Shown: in pieces, positions 24,063 through 33,118 of the stretch | How the letters are laid out: every line of letters begins with the position of its first letter | Numbering within the stretch: position 1 is the first letter of the stretch | Source of the DNA: Roseateles_B sp051857535 | Lineage (GTDB): Bacteria; Pseudomonadota; Gammaproteobacteria; Burkholderiales; Burkholderiaceae_C | Assembly: GCF_051857535.1 (NCBI RefSeq) | Contig: NZ_JBPZGY010000005.1 | Coordinates: 62,001 to 126,000, forward strand | Direction: 5' to 3' | Length of the DNA: 64,000 bases | The notes under the pieces: model-generated | Told to the model about the DNA's origin: nothing | Databases searched by the model: none | The model's input: only the letters and a program-made list of their open reading frames with translations | Position numbers and translations under genes: made by a program

Positions 24063-25853
24063 ATGCCCACCTACACCCCTCCCCTGCGCGACATGCAGTT
24101 CGTGATGCACGAGCTGCTGAATGTGGTTGACGAGCTCAAGATGCTCCCCGCCCATGCCGACATCGACGCCGACACCATCAACGCGGTGCTGGAAGAGGGC
24201 GGCAAGTTCTGCGCCGAGGTCATCGCTCCGCTGAACCTCAGCGGTGACGCCGAAGGCTGCAAGTTGGACAAGACCACGCATGAGGTCACCCCGCCCAAGG
24301 GCTTCAAGGAAGCCTACAAGCAGTACGTGGAAGGCGGCTGGCCTGCGCTGTCCTGCGACCCGGCCTACGGTGGCCAGGGCCTGCCGGTGCTGGTGAACCA
24401 GGGCATGTACGAGATGATGAACTCGGCCAACCAGGCCTGGACCATGTACCCCGGCCTGAGCCACGGCGCCTACGAGGCCCTACACGCCCATGGCACGCCC
24501 GAGCAGAAGTCCACCTACCTGACCAAGCTGACCAGCGGCGAGTGGACCGGCACCATGTGCCTGACCGAACCGCACTGCGGCACCGACCTCGGCCTGCTGC
24601 GCACCAAGGCCGAGCCCCAGGCTGACGGCACCTACAAGATCACCGGCGCCAAGATCTTCATCTCGGCCGGCGAGCACGACCTGGCCGAGAACATCGTCCA
24701 CCTGGTGCTGGCCCGCCTGCCGGACGCTCCTGCCGGTTCCAAGGGCATCTCCCTGTTCATCGTGCCCAAGTTCCTGGTGAACGCCGACGGCACCCTGGGC
24801 GCGCGCAACGGCATCTTCTGTGCCGGCCTGGAGCACAAGATGGGCATCCATGCCAACTCCACCTGCCAGATGGTGCTGGAAGGCGCCATCGGCACCATGG
24901 TGGGCGAGCCCAACAAGGGCCTGGCCGCCATGTTCGTGATGATGAACGCCGCCCGCCTGGGCGTGGGCAACCAGTCCCTGGGCCTGACCGAGGTGGCCTA
25001 TCAGAACGCCGTGACCTACGCCAAGGACCGCATCCAGATGCGCGCCCTCTCGGGCCCCAAGGCACCGGACAAGGCTGCCGACCCCATCATCGTGCACCCC
25101 GACGTGCGCAAGATGCTGCTGACCGCCCGCGCCTATGCCGAAGGCGGCCGCGCCCTGTCGACCTACGTCGCCCTGCAGCTGGACAAGGCCCTCTCCTCGG
25201 ACGATGAGGACGAGCGCAAGGAATGCGAGGCCGAAGTCGCCCTGCTGACTCCCATCATCAAGGCCTTCCTGACCGACAACGGCTGGATCGCCACCTCGCA
25301 CTGCATGCAGGTCTTCGGCGGCCACGGCTTCATCCACGAGTGGGGCATGGAGCAGTTCGTGCGCGATGCGCGCATCAACATGATCTACGAGGGCACCAAC
25401 ACCATCCAGTCTCTGGATCTGCTGGGCCGCAAGGTGCTGGGCAACAACGGCGCCACGCTGAAGAAGTTCGGCAAGAAGATCGCCAGCTTCGTCGAGGAAG
25501 AGGGCACCAGTGAAGCCATGCAGGAGTTCATCAACCCGCTGGCCGACCTGGGCGACAAGGTCACCAAGCTGACCACCGAGATCGGCATGAAGGCCTTCCA
25601 GAACCCCGATGAAGTGGGTGCCGCCGCGGTGGACTACCTGCGCGTCGTGGGCCATCTGTGCTTCGCCTATTTCTTCGCCCGTTCGGCCAAGATCGCCCTG
25701 GAGAAGCAGGGCAGCGGCGACCCCTTCTACACCGCCAAGCTGCACACCGCCCGCTTCTACTTCGCCAAGCTGCTGCCCGAGACGGCCTCGCTGATCCGCA
25801 CCGCCCGTGCCGGCCTGCAGCCGCTGATGGCCATGGACGAAGCCCTGTTCTGA
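24063..25853 (+). CDS. Acyl-CoA dehydrogenase, 60-kDa type with C-terminal extension (FadE/DmdC-like)
   Basis: The 596 residues match the long acyl-CoA dehydrogenase class (about 590-600 residues) that includes 3-methylmercaptopropionyl-CoA dehydrogenase DmdC and many bacterial fatty-acyl-CoA dehydrogenases. Visible signatures are TMCLTEPHCGTDLG for FAD/substrate binding, FGGHGFIHEWGMEQ, and MIYEGTNTIQ containing the catalytic glutamate. A C-terminal domain typical of this class follows. GGAG precedes the start. It catalyses the first step of beta-oxidation; chain-length specificity cannot be read from the sequence. Confidence 0.95.
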   Translation: MPTYTPPLRDMQFVMHELLNVVDELKMLPAHADIDADTINAVLEEGGKFCAEVIAPLNLSGDAEGCKLDKTTHEVTPPKGFKEAYKQYVEGGWPALSCDPAYGGQGLPVLVNQGMYEMMNSANQAWTMYPGLSHGAYEALHAHGTPEQKSTYLTKLTSGEWTGTMCLTEPHCGTDLGLLRTKAEPQADGTYKITGAKIFISAGEHDLAENIVHLVLARLPDAPAGSKGISLFIVPKFLVNADGTLGARNGIFCAGLEHKMGIHANSTCQMVLEGAIGTMVGEPNKGLAAMFVMMNAARLGVGNQSLGLTEVAYQNAVTYAKDRIQMRALSGPKAPDKAADPIIVHPDVRKMLLTARAYAEGGRALSTYVALQLDKALSSDDEDERKECEAEVALLTPIIKAFLTDNGWIATSHCMQVFGGHGFIHEWGMEQFVRDARINMIYEGTNTIQSLDLLGRKVLGNNGATLKKFGKKIASFVEEEGTSEAMQEFINPLADLGDKVTKLTTEIGMKAFQNPDEVGAAAVDYLRVVGHLCFAYFFARSAKIALEKQGSGDPFYTAKLHTARFYFAKLLPETASLIRTARAGLQPLMAMDEALF

Positions 25854-25972
25854 AGACAGGGTCAATGAAGGACCTGGCATTGCAGAGCAGGAAAGGCTCT
25901 GCGATGCTGGCGCTCCCGAAGCCCCGCCTCGGAGAAGGTGGGGCGTTCACATAAAACACAGGAGACTCGCCC

Positions 25973-26413
25973 ATGACACGTGCCCTTGCCACTTCCCTGA
26001 TCGCCACCGTGCTGCTCGCCGCACCCGCCTGGGCCCAGAGCTCGCCGGTGGGCCTGTGGAAGACCATCGATGACGACGGCAAGACCGAGAAGTCCCTGGT
26101 GCGCATCAGCGAAAGCAATGGCGTGCTGGTCGGCAACATCGAGAAGATCTTCGACCCCACGCACCAGGACTCCAAGTGCGATCTCTGCAAGGACGATCGC
26201 AAGGACAAGCCGGTGCTGGGCCTGCAGATCATCCGCGGCGTCAAGCACGACGCCGACGACAAGGCGCTGTGGACCGGTGGCGAGATCCTGGATCCCAACA
26301 ACGGCAAGACCTACCGCACCCGGCTCAAGCCCATCGAAGGTGGCAAGAAGCTGGAGATGCGCGGCTACGTGGGCTTCTTCTACCGCACCCAGGTCTGGGT
26401 CCGCGTCGAGTAA
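25973..26413 (+). CDS. DUF2147 exported protein
   Basis: This 146-residue protein has a signal peptide (MTRALATSLIATVLLA, cleavage after AWAQ) and one DUF2147 domain starting SPVGLWKTIDDDGKTEKSLV. It contains a CDLC pair and ends with YVGFFYRTQVWVRV, the conserved end of the family. The molecular function is unknown. It is placed between the acyl-CoA dehydrogenase and the hydratase/dehydrogenase gene, with a good AGGAG ribosome site, which suggests joint expression with beta-oxidation. Confidence 0.9.
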   Translation: MTRALATSLIATVLLAAPAWAQSSPVGLWKTIDDDGKTEKSLVRISESNGVLVGNIEKIFDPTHQDSKCDLCKDDRKDKPVLGLQIIRGVKHDADDKALWTGGEILDPNNGKTYRTRLKPIEGGKKLEMRGYVGFFYRTQVWVRVE

Positions 26414-26479
26414 GGCCTCAAGCGGACGCAGCCTGCCGAAGGCGGCGTCCACCCCCTGAATTGAAAGAGGAGTAATTCC

Positions 26480-28876
26480 GTGAGTCGATTCCAAGTTCGC
26501 AAAGTCGCCGTGCTCGGCGCTGGCGTCATGGGCGCGCAGATCGCTGCGCACCTGGTCAACGTCAAGGTGCCCGTGGTGCTGTTCGACCTGCCGGCCAAGG
26601 AAGGCCCCAAGAACGGCATCGTGACCAAGGCCGTCGAAGGCCTGAAGAAGCTCAAGCCTGCTCCCCTGGGCGTGCCCGAGGACGCCGCGCTGATCCAGCA
26701 GGCCAACTACGAAGAGCACCTGGAACTGCTCAAGGACTGCGACCTCATCATCGAGGCCATCGCCGAGCGCATGGACTGGAAGCTGGATCTGTACACCAAG
26801 ATCGCTCCCTTCATCGCCCCGCACGCCATCGTGGCCTCCAACACCTCGGGCCTGAGCATCACCAAGCTCTCCGAAGTTCTGCCTGAAGAGATCAAGCCGC
26901 GCTTCTGCGGCATCCATTTCTTCAACCCGCCGCGCTACATGTACCTGGTGGAGCTGATCAACACCCCGACGACCCGTCCGGAAGTGATCGACCAGCTCGA
27001 AGGCTTCGTGACCACCGCCGTGGGCAAGGGCGTCGTGCGCGCCAATGACACGCCCAACTTCGTGGCCAACCGCGTCGGCATCGCCGGCATGATGGCCACC
27101 ATGATCGAGGCCGAGAAGTTCGGCCTGTCCGTCGACGTGGTCGACGACCTGACCGGCAAGAAGCTCGGCCGCGCCAGCTCCGGCACCTTCCGCACGGCCG
27201 ACGTCGTGGGCCTGGACACCATGGCCCACGTCGTCAAGACCATGCAGGACAACCTGAAGGACGACCCCTTCTTCTCGACCTACGCCACGCCCAAGGTGCT
27301 GGCCGGCCTGATCGAGAAGGGCGCCCTGGGCCAGAAGTCCGGCGCCGGCTTCTACAAGAAGGTGGGCAAGGACATCCAGCGCCTCGATTTCGCCACGGGC
27401 GAGTACGTGGCCGGCGGCAAGAAGGCCGACGAGATCGTCGCCCGCATGCTGAAGAAGCCCGCGGCTGACCGCATCAAGCTGCTGCGCGAATCGAGCAACC
27501 CGCAGGCCCAGTTCCTGTGGTCCATCCTGCGTGACAGCTTCCACTACGTGGCCGTGCACCTGGCCACCGTGGCCGACACCGCCCGCGAGATCGACTTCGC
27601 CATGCGCTGGGGCTTCGGCTCGCAACAAGGTCCCTTCGAGCTGTGGCAGGCCGCCGGCTGGACGCAGGTCGCCCAGTGGATCAAGGAAGACATCGAAGCC
27701 GGCAAGACCCTGGCCAGCGCCCCGCTGCCCGCCTGGGTGTTCGAAGGCCCCGTGGCCGAGAACGGTGGCGTGCACAGCGCCAACGGTTCCTGGAGCGCCG
27801 CCGAAGGCAAGTTCAAGCCCCGCGCCAAGCTGCCGGTGTACGAGCGCCAGGCCTTCCCCGAGTCCCTGGTGGGCGAGGGCGCTGTCGAGCCCCTCAAGGC
27901 CGGCACGGAAGAGTTCAAGAACGAGGAAGTGCGCGTCTGGAGCCTGGACGGCGAGGTGCTGATCGCCTCCATCACCGCCAAGCTGCACCTGATCAGCCCG
28001 ACCGTGACCGAGGGTCTGCTCAAGGCTGTCGAGATCGCCGAAGCGAAGTACAAGGGCCTGGTGATCTGGTCGCCGGACGATGTGTTCTCGGCCGGTGCCA
28101 ACCTCGAAGCCCTGATGCCCGTCTTCATGACCAAGGGCGCCAAGGGCATCGCCCCGGAAGAGAAGAAGCTGCAGGACATGATGCTGCGCGTGCGCTATGC
28201 ACAGGTGCCCGTGGTTGCCGCCATGCGCGGCCTGGCCCTGGGCGGCGGCTGCGAGCTCGCCGTGCACTGCGCCCGCCGCGTGGCGCACATGGAGTCGTAT
28301 GTCGGTCTGGTGGAAGTCGGCGTGGGTCTGATCCCCGGCGGCGGCGGCCTGACCTACATCGCCCGCCGTGCCGCTGAAATGGCGGCCGCTGGCAACTCCG
28401 GTGCCGACATCTTCGCCTTCCTGAAGGACGGCTTCACGACCGCGGCCACCGCCAAGGTCGCCACCTCGGCCGTGGAAGCGCGCAAGAACGGCTTCCTGCT
28501 GGACTCCGACCTGATCGTTCCGAACAAGGACGAGCTGCTCTTCGTGGCCAGCGCCCAGGTCAAGGCCATGGCCGACTCCGGCTATCGCGCCCCGATGAAG
28601 GCCCGCATCCCCGTGGCCGGCCGCTCCGGCATCGCCACCATCAAGGGCCAGCTGGCCAATATGCGTGACGGCGCCTTCATCAGCGAGCACGACTACCACC
28701 TGGCCAGCCTGATCGCCGACGTGGTCTGCGGTGGCGAAGTGGAAGCCGGTACCGTGGTCGACGAGGAATACCTGATGACCCTGGAGCGCAAGCACTTCTG
28801 CAGCCTGCTGGAGAACCCCAAGACGCAAGAGCGCATCATGGGCATGCTCCAGACCGGCAAGCCGGTGCGCAACTGA
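26480..28876 (+). CDS. 3-hydroxyacyl-CoA dehydrogenase/enoyl-CoA hydratase fusion (FadN-like)
   Basis: It starts at GTG 26480 after a strong GAAAGAGGAG ribosome site; 798 residues. The order is NAD-binding HAD first (GAGVMGAQIA at about residues 14-23, then FCGIHFFNPP) and the crotonase domain last (RGLALGGGCELAVH and LIPGGGGLTYIARR near 570-630). This is the FadN arrangement, opposite to E. coli FadB, which has hydratase first. The protein performs hydration and NAD-dependent oxidation in beta-oxidation and works with the thiolase encoded at 29540. A long imperfect palindrome follows the stop. Confidence 0.95.
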   Translation: MSRFQVRKVAVLGAGVMGAQIAAHLVNVKVPVVLFDLPAKEGPKNGIVTKAVEGLKKLKPAPLGVPEDAALIQQANYEEHLELLKDCDLIIEAIAERMDWKLDLYTKIAPFIAPHAIVASNTSGLSITKLSEVLPEEIKPRFCGIHFFNPPRYMYLVELINTPTTRPEVIDQLEGFVTTAVGKGVVRANDTPNFVANRVGIAGMMATMIEAEKFGLSVDVVDDLTGKKLGRASSGTFRTADVVGLDTMAHVVKTMQDNLKDDPFFSTYATPKVLAGLIEKGALGQKSGAGFYKKVGKDIQRLDFATGEYVAGGKKADEIVARMLKKPAADRIKLLRESSNPQAQFLWSILRDSFHYVAVHLATVADTAREIDFAMRWGFGSQQGPFELWQAAGWTQVAQWIKEDIEAGKTLASAPLPAWVFEGPVAENGGVHSANGSWSAAEGKFKPRAKLPVYERQAFPESLVGEGAVEPLKAGTEEFKNEEVRVWSLDGEVLIASITAKLHLISPTVTEGLLKAVEIAEAKYKGLVIWSPDDVFSAGANLEALMPVFMTKGAKGIAPEEKKLQDMMLRVRYAQVPVVAAMRGLALGGGCELAVHCARRVAHMESYVGLVEVGVGLIPGGGGLTYIARRAAEMAAAGNSGADIFAFLKDGFTTAATAKVATSAVEARKNGFLLDSDLIVPNKDELLFVASAQVKAMADSGYRAPMKARIPVAGRSGIATIKGQLANMRDGAFISEHDYHLASLIADVVCGGEVEAGTVVDEEYLMTLERKHFCSLLENPKTQERIMGMLQTGKPVRN

Positions 28877-28894
28877 GTGGGGCTACTGCGCGAA

Positions 28895-28979
28895 CGTCAT
28901 GCGTCGTTGGGCGGTGCTCGGAATCCTCACGTACCTCCAGTACGTTCCGGTTCCTGCGCTCCGTCCGCCTAGCCTGACG
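28895..28979. repeat. Long imperfect palindrome between beta-oxidation genes
   Basis: Nested complementary blocks run inwards: CGTCA (28895) with TGACG (28975), GGCGG (28910) with CCGCC (28965), GGAA with TTCC, and ACGTAC (28929) with GTACGT (28940) around a 5-base loop. This makes an interrupted hairpin of about 85 bases, placed just after a gene, as is usual for REP/MITE-like elements. Only one copy is in the window, although a related 17-base string just after it (28982-28998) recurs with one mismatch at 39630-39646. Confidence 0.5.
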
Positions 28980-29017
28980 TCCGCTCGCTACGCCCGGTGA
29001 TAGCCCACATACGTCCT

Positions 29018-29527
29018 ATGACTGCTGCCAACCGCCTCGCCCGCACCCTGTCCAAACTGGACGCGCTGCCCGCCGCCCTGCGCCCTCTGGCGCGCAATGC
29101 GGTGCTGCGCCGCGCCGTGCCCTTCACCGGCACGGCCAAGCTGGACTTCCTGCGGCTGGAGCCGGCGGTGGCGGAGATCGCCATCGCCAACCGCCGCCCG
29201 GTGCAGAACCACATCGGTGGCGTGCATGCCGCCGCCATGGGCCTGCTGGCCGAAACGGCCACGGGCATGGTGGTGGGCATGAACGTGCGCGACGACTGCC
29301 TGCCCTTGTGCAAGTCCATGCACCTGGCCTTCAGGAAGCGCGCGACGGGCGGCCTCAGCGCCCGTGCCGTGCTGACCGAGCAGCAGCGCCAGCTGATGCA
29401 GGCCGAGCCCAAGGGCGAGGTGAGCGTGCAGGTGACGGTGACCGACGAGGCCGGGCTGAACCCGGTGGAATGTGAATTTGTCTGGGCCTGGGTTCCCAAG
29501 AACGCCCCAGCGCCCGCCAAGAACTGA
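29018..29527 (+). CDS. DUF4442 hotdog-fold thioesterase-like protein
   Basis: I begin at ATG 29018 (MTAANRLARTLSKLD); a GTG seven codons upstream is also open. The 169 residues show the DUF4442/PaaI-like hotdog signature NRRPVQNHIGGVHAAAMGLL followed by AETATGMVVG. A basic patch and C-terminal ECEFVWAWVPK complete the family pattern. Members are predicted acyl-CoA thioesterases. The gene stands 12 bases before the thiolase gene, consistent with a housekeeping role in the acyl-CoA pool. Confidence 0.9.
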   Translation: MTAANRLARTLSKLDALPAALRPLARNAVLRRAVPFTGTAKLDFLRLEPAVAEIAIANRRPVQNHIGGVHAAAMGLLAETATGMVVGMNVRDDCLPLCKSMHLAFRKRATGGLSARAVLTEQQRQLMQAEPKGEVSVQVTVTDEAGLNPVECEFVWAWVPKNAPAPAKN

Positions 29528-29539
29528 AAGGTTGAAATC

Positions 29540-30784
29540 ATGGCCAAGCAAGTGCAAGAAGCCTATATCTGCGCCGCCACGCGCCTGCCCATCGGCAAGT
29601 CCGGCCGCGGCTACTACAGGAACACCCGTCCGGACGAGATGCTGGTGCGCGCCATGCAGGCCGCCCTGGCCCAGGTGCCGGGCCTGGATCCGGCTGCCAT
29701 TGAAGACGCCATCGTGGGCTGCTCCTTCCCCGAAGGCGAGCAGGGCATGAACATCGCCCGCGTCGGCGCCGTGCTGGCCGGCCTGCCCAATTCCGTGGGC
29801 GGCGTGACGGTCAACCGCTACTGCGCCTCGGGCATCACCGCCCTGCAGATGGCCGCTGACCGCATCCGCGTGGGCGAGGCCGAGGTGATGATCGCCGCCG
29901 GTGTCGAGTCCATGTCCATGGTCCCGATGGGCGGCAACAAGCCCTCGCTGTCTCCCGCCATCTTCGAGCGCGACGCCAACATCGGCATCGCCTATGGCAT
30001 GGGCCTGACCGCCGAGAAGGTCGCCCAGCAGTGGAAGGTCAGCCGCGAAGATCAAGACGCCTTCGCGCTGGAGTCCCACCGCCGCGCCCTGGCCGCCATC
30101 GAGGCCGGCCACTTCAAGGCTGAGATGACGCCTTTTGAGATCCTCGAGCGCATCCCCGATCTGGCCACCGGCGAGATCACCCTGAAGAAGCGCACGGTCG
30201 ACATCGACGAAGGCCCCCGCAAGGACACCTCGCTGGAAGGCCTGGCCAAGCTCAAGCCCGTGTTCGCAGCCCCCAAGGACCCCACGGGCAAGGCCACCGG
30301 CCTGGGCAGCGTCACCGCCGGCAACAGCTCGCAGACCTCGGACGGCGCTGGCGCCCTGATCGTGGCCTCGGAAGCCGCCGTCAAGCGCTTCGGCCTGACC
30401 CCGCTGGCCCGCTTCGTGTCCTTCACCGTGCGCGGCGTGCCGCCCGAGATCATGGGCATCGGCCCCATCGAGGCCATCCCCGCCGCCCTGAAGCTGGCTG
30501 GCATCACGGCCGCTGACCTGGACTGGGTCGAGCTGAACGAGGCCTTCGCCGCCCAATCCCTGGCCGTGCTGAACGACCTGGACAGCAAGGGCATCGTCCT
30601 GGACCGCGCCAAGGTCAACCCCAACGGCGGCGCCATCGCCCTGGGCCACCCGCTGGGCGCCACGGGTGCCATCCGCGCCGCGTCGGTCATCCACGGCCTG
30701 CGCCGCACTGGCGGCAAGTACGGCATGGTGACCATGTGTGTGGGCGCCGGCCAGGGTGCCGCAGGCATCCTGGAACGCCTGTGA
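29540..30784 (+). CDS. fadA: Acetyl-CoA C-acyltransferase (3-ketoacyl-CoA thiolase)
   Basis: This thiolase of 414 residues has all catalytic motifs: the nucleophile Cys95 in NRYCASG, the GHPLGATGAIR motif with the active-site His, and CVGAGQGAAG with the second catalytic Cys. LNEAFAAQ is also intact. It completes the fadE-fadN-fadA set and releases acetyl-CoA. The gene is followed by a strong terminator, marking the end of the main beta-oxidation transcript. The fadA symbol rests on context; some close relatives serve as acetoacetyl-CoA thiolases. Confidence 0.95.
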   Translation: MAKQVQEAYICAATRLPIGKSGRGYYRNTRPDEMLVRAMQAALAQVPGLDPAAIEDAIVGCSFPEGEQGMNIARVGAVLAGLPNSVGGVTVNRYCASGITALQMAADRIRVGEAEVMIAAGVESMSMVPMGGNKPSLSPAIFERDANIGIAYGMGLTAEKVAQQWKVSREDQDAFALESHRRALAAIEAGHFKAEMTPFEILERIPDLATGEITLKKRTVDIDEGPRKDTSLEGLAKLKPVFAAPKDPTGKATGLGSVTAGNSSQTSDGAGALIVASEAAVKRFGLTPLARFVSFTVRGVPPEIMGIGPIEAIPAALKLAGITAADLDWVELNEAFAAQSLAVLNDLDSKGIVLDRAKVNPNGGAIALGHPLGATGAIRAASVIHGLRRTGGKYGMVTMCVGAGQGAAGILERL

Positions 30785-30797
30785 TTCACTGCTGAGA

Positions 30798-30821
30798 ACG
30801 CGGCCTGCGGGCCGCGTTTTT
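30798..30821 (+). terminator. Intrinsic terminator of the beta-oxidation operon
   Basis: The stem ACGCGGCC / GGCCGCGT (30798-30817) with a 4-base loop is followed by five T. It lies 14 bases after the thiolase stop. Confidence 0.85.
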
Positions 30822-30858
30822 CATTGCAGGTCCGCATCTGTCGAGGAAGGAGCACTCC

Positions 30859-31716
30859 ATGCTGCATTTCAAGGCCCGCGACGGCTTCGCGCTGAGCGGT
30901 CATCTCTACGGCGACCCCGCCACGGCCCGGGCCGGCCTGCTGATCGCCCCGGCCATGGGCGTGGAGCAGCGCTACTACGCCGACTTCGCCCACTGGATGG
31001 CCGCCCAGGGCTGGCTGGTGATGAGCTTCGACTACCGCGGCATGGGCGCCTCGCGCCCGGCCGAGATGCGGCATTCGCTCAAGGGCCTGGACGCGGACAT
31101 CCGCACCTGGGCCGAGCAGGACGCGGCCGGCGCAGTGGACGAGCTCTCGCGCCTGCTGGGTCCCGACCGCCCGCTGCACTGGCTGGGCCACAGCCTGGGC
31201 GGGCAGATCCTGGGCCTGCTGCCCAACCGCGAGCGCATCGCCAAGGCGGTGACCGTGGGCAGCGGCAGCGGCTACTGGCGCCGCAACGCCGCCCAGCTCA
31301 AGCGCTATGTCTGGTGGCTGTGGTACGTGGTGGTGCCGCTCACGCTGCCGCTGTTCGGCTACTTCCCGGGCCGCCGCCTGCGCAAGGTCGGGGACCTGCC
31401 GCGCGGCGTCATGGCGCAGTGGCGCCGCTGGTGCCTGGACCGTCAGTACATGATGGGCGAGGGCGGCGAGGCGCTTCGCCAGCGCTACGCGAGCCTGCAG
31501 ACGCCCATGCTGTCGCTGTCCTTCACGGACGACGAGTTCATGTCCCGCTACAGCATCGAGCACCTGCACAGCTTCTATGCCGGCGCGCAGCCGCAGCTGC
31601 AGCACATCGCCCCGAAGGACGTGGGCGAACGCCGCATCGGCCACTTCGGCTTCTTCCGCGCCCGCTTCGAGGCCAAGCTCTGGCCGCGCGTGAGTCTGTG
31701 GCTGCAAGGCGCCTGA
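30859..31716 (+). CDS. Alpha/beta hydrolase (serine aminopeptidase S33-like)
   Basis: The protein has 285 residues with the nucleophile elbow WLGHSLGGQ at about residues 113-121 and an early strand-turn FDYRGMGAS. The His of the triad is likely in RRIGHFGFF near residue 260. The family (YheT/lysophospholipase-like hydrolases) acts on small esters or lipids; no substrate can be named. A short-chain ester role is compatible with its position behind beta-oxidation genes. The ribosome site AGGAAGGAG is excellent. The DUF1569 gene follows after two bases. Confidence 0.9.
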   Translation: MLHFKARDGFALSGHLYGDPATARAGLLIAPAMGVEQRYYADFAHWMAAQGWLVMSFDYRGMGASRPAEMRHSLKGLDADIRTWAEQDAAGAVDELSRLLGPDRPLHWLGHSLGGQILGLLPNRERIAKAVTVGSGSGYWRRNAAQLKRYVWWLWYVVVPLTLPLFGYFPGRRLRKVGDLPRGVMAQWRRWCLDRQYMMGEGGEALRQRYASLQTPMLSLSFTDDEFMSRYSIEHLHSFYAGAQPQLQHIAPKDVGERRIGHFGFFRARFEAKLWPRVSLWLQGA

Positions 31717-31718
31717 GC

Positions 31719-32279
31719 ATGGACGCAAGACCTGACCCCCATCGCGCCGCCGAACCCTCGCGCCGCCTGGTGCTTGGCGCGGCGCTGGTCTCGGGCACCG
31801 GCCTGCTGAGCGGCTGCCAGGGCCAGCTGCCCGAGGGCTTCCAGGGCTGGGCCCAGGCCCAGAAGGCCGTGCTGGAGCTGCGCTTCCACGCCCGCAAGCA
31901 CGAGGGCGCCTGGACCGTGCCCCAGCTGCTGGAGCACCTGGCCCAGAGCATCGAGTACTCGATGAGCGGCTATCCGGCGCCCAAGCCGGCCTGGTTCCAG
32001 TCCACCCTGGGCAAGACCGCCTTCGCGCTCTTCGACGCCCGCGGCAAGATGAACCACGACCGCGATGAGCCCATCCCCGGCGCCCCGGCCCTGGACGCCG
32101 AGGCCACGCTCAAGCACGGCGTGCAGCGCCTGCTGGACGCCATGGACGCCTTCGCCGCCTGGACCGGCCCGCTGAAGCCCCATTTCGCCTACGGGCCGCT
32201 GAGCAAGCCCGAGTACCAGCGGGCCCACCTGATGCACCTCGCCCACCACTGGGAGCGGCTGCAGCCTGCTGCGGCCTGA
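31719..32279 (+). CDS. DUF1569 protein, exported lipoprotein-like
   Basis: The 186 residues start with a twin-arginine-like segment (EPSRRLVLGAALVSG) and a lipobox ending in Cys33 (GLLSGC), then a DUF1569/DinB-like four-helix domain with GPLSKPEYQRAHLMHLAHHW at the end. That final segment carries the histidines that bind metal in DinB-fold proteins. Function is unknown. It is transcribed with the hydrolase before it (2-base gap). Tat and lipoprotein processing are read from the sequence pattern only. Confidence 0.85.
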   Translation: MDARPDPHRAAEPSRRLVLGAALVSGTGLLSGCQGQLPEGFQGWAQAQKAVLELRFHARKHEGAWTVPQLLEHLAQSIEYSMSGYPAPKPAWFQSTLGKTAFALFDARGKMNHDRDEPIPGAPALDAEATLKHGVQRLLDAMDAFAAWTGPLKPHFAYGPLSKPEYQRAHLMHLAHHWERLQPAAA

Positions 32280-32353
32280 CCTTCTGAATCGCCAGTGCAG
32301 CGCGCCTGCTCTGGCATCATCCGCCCCCAAGGAATTTGCCTGGAGAGAATGCC

Positions 32354-33118
32354 GTGACCATCAAGACCGCCACCGTCAACGGCGTGCTGACCCTCGAGAT
32401 CGCACGCCCCGAGAAGAAGAATGCCCTGACCCGCGCCATGTACCAGGCCATGGCCGATGCCCTGATCGCCGCCAATGGCGACAAGGCCGTGCGCGCCGTG
32501 CTGATCCAGGGCCAGCCCCAGATCTTCACCTCGGGCAATGACATCGAGGACTTCATGGGCAGCCCGCCGCGGGACGAGAACGCGCCGGTCTTCCAGTTCA
32601 TGCGCGCCCTGCTGGGCTGCGAGAAGCCGGTGATCGCGGCCGTGAACGGCGCCGCCATCGGCATCGGCACCACGCTGCTGCTGCACTGCGACTTCGTCTA
32701 CGTGGCCGACGACGCCCGTCTGGCCATGCCCTTCGTGAGCCTGGGCCTGGTGCCCGAGTTCGGCTCCAGCCTGGTCGTGCCCCGCCTCATGGGCCATGTG
32801 AAGGCGGCCGAGAAGCTGCTGCTGGGCGACCCCTTCACCGGCGCAGACGCCGTGGAATGCGGCATCGCCAACGCCGTGCTGCCGGCCGGCGAGGTCGTCA
32901 ACCAGGCCCGCCGTGTGGCCGAGCGCTTCAACAGCCTGGCGCCCAGCGCCGTGCGCGAGAGCAAGCGCTTGATGCGCCGCCACAGCATCGAGCAGCTGCA
33001 GGAAGCCATCAAGACCGAGGCCGAGATCTTCGGTGCCCGCCTGCGCTCGCCCGAGGCCACCGAGGCCTTCCAGGCCTTCTTCCAGAAGCGCCAGCCCGAC
33101 TTCTCCCAGTTCGACTGA
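32354..33118 (+). CDS. Enoyl-CoA hydratase/isomerase
   Basis: I start at GTG 32354 because GGAGAG lies 9 bases upstream; 254 residues. This is a single crotonase domain: TSGNDIEDFM for the first oxyanion loop, AAVNGAAIGIGTTLLLHCD for the second, and LPFVSL-like plus PEFGSSLVVPRLMG for the helix carrying the active-site acid. Members of this branch are hydratases or isomerases for unsaturated acyl-CoA. It belongs functionally with the beta-oxidation regulon upstream although a terminator separates them. Confidence 0.92.
   Translation: MTIKTATVNGVLTLEIARPEKKNALTRAMYQAMADALIAANGDKAVRAVLIQGQPQIFTSGNDIEDFMGSPPRDENAPVFQFMRALLGCEKPVIAAVNGAAIGIGTTLLLHCDFVYVADDARLAMPFVSLGLVPEFGSSLVVPRLMGHVKAAEKLLLGDPFTGADAVECGIANAVLPAGEVVNQARRVAERFNSLAPSAVRESKRLMRRHSIEQLQEAIKTEAEIFGARLRSPEATEAFQAFFQKRQPDFSQFD

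Noticed and set aside
25862..28828. A minus-strand open frame of almost 1000 codons opposite the HAD/hydratase fusion
   Set aside because: Antisense shadow of a well-conserved enzyme; His/Gly/Leu-rich without domain features.
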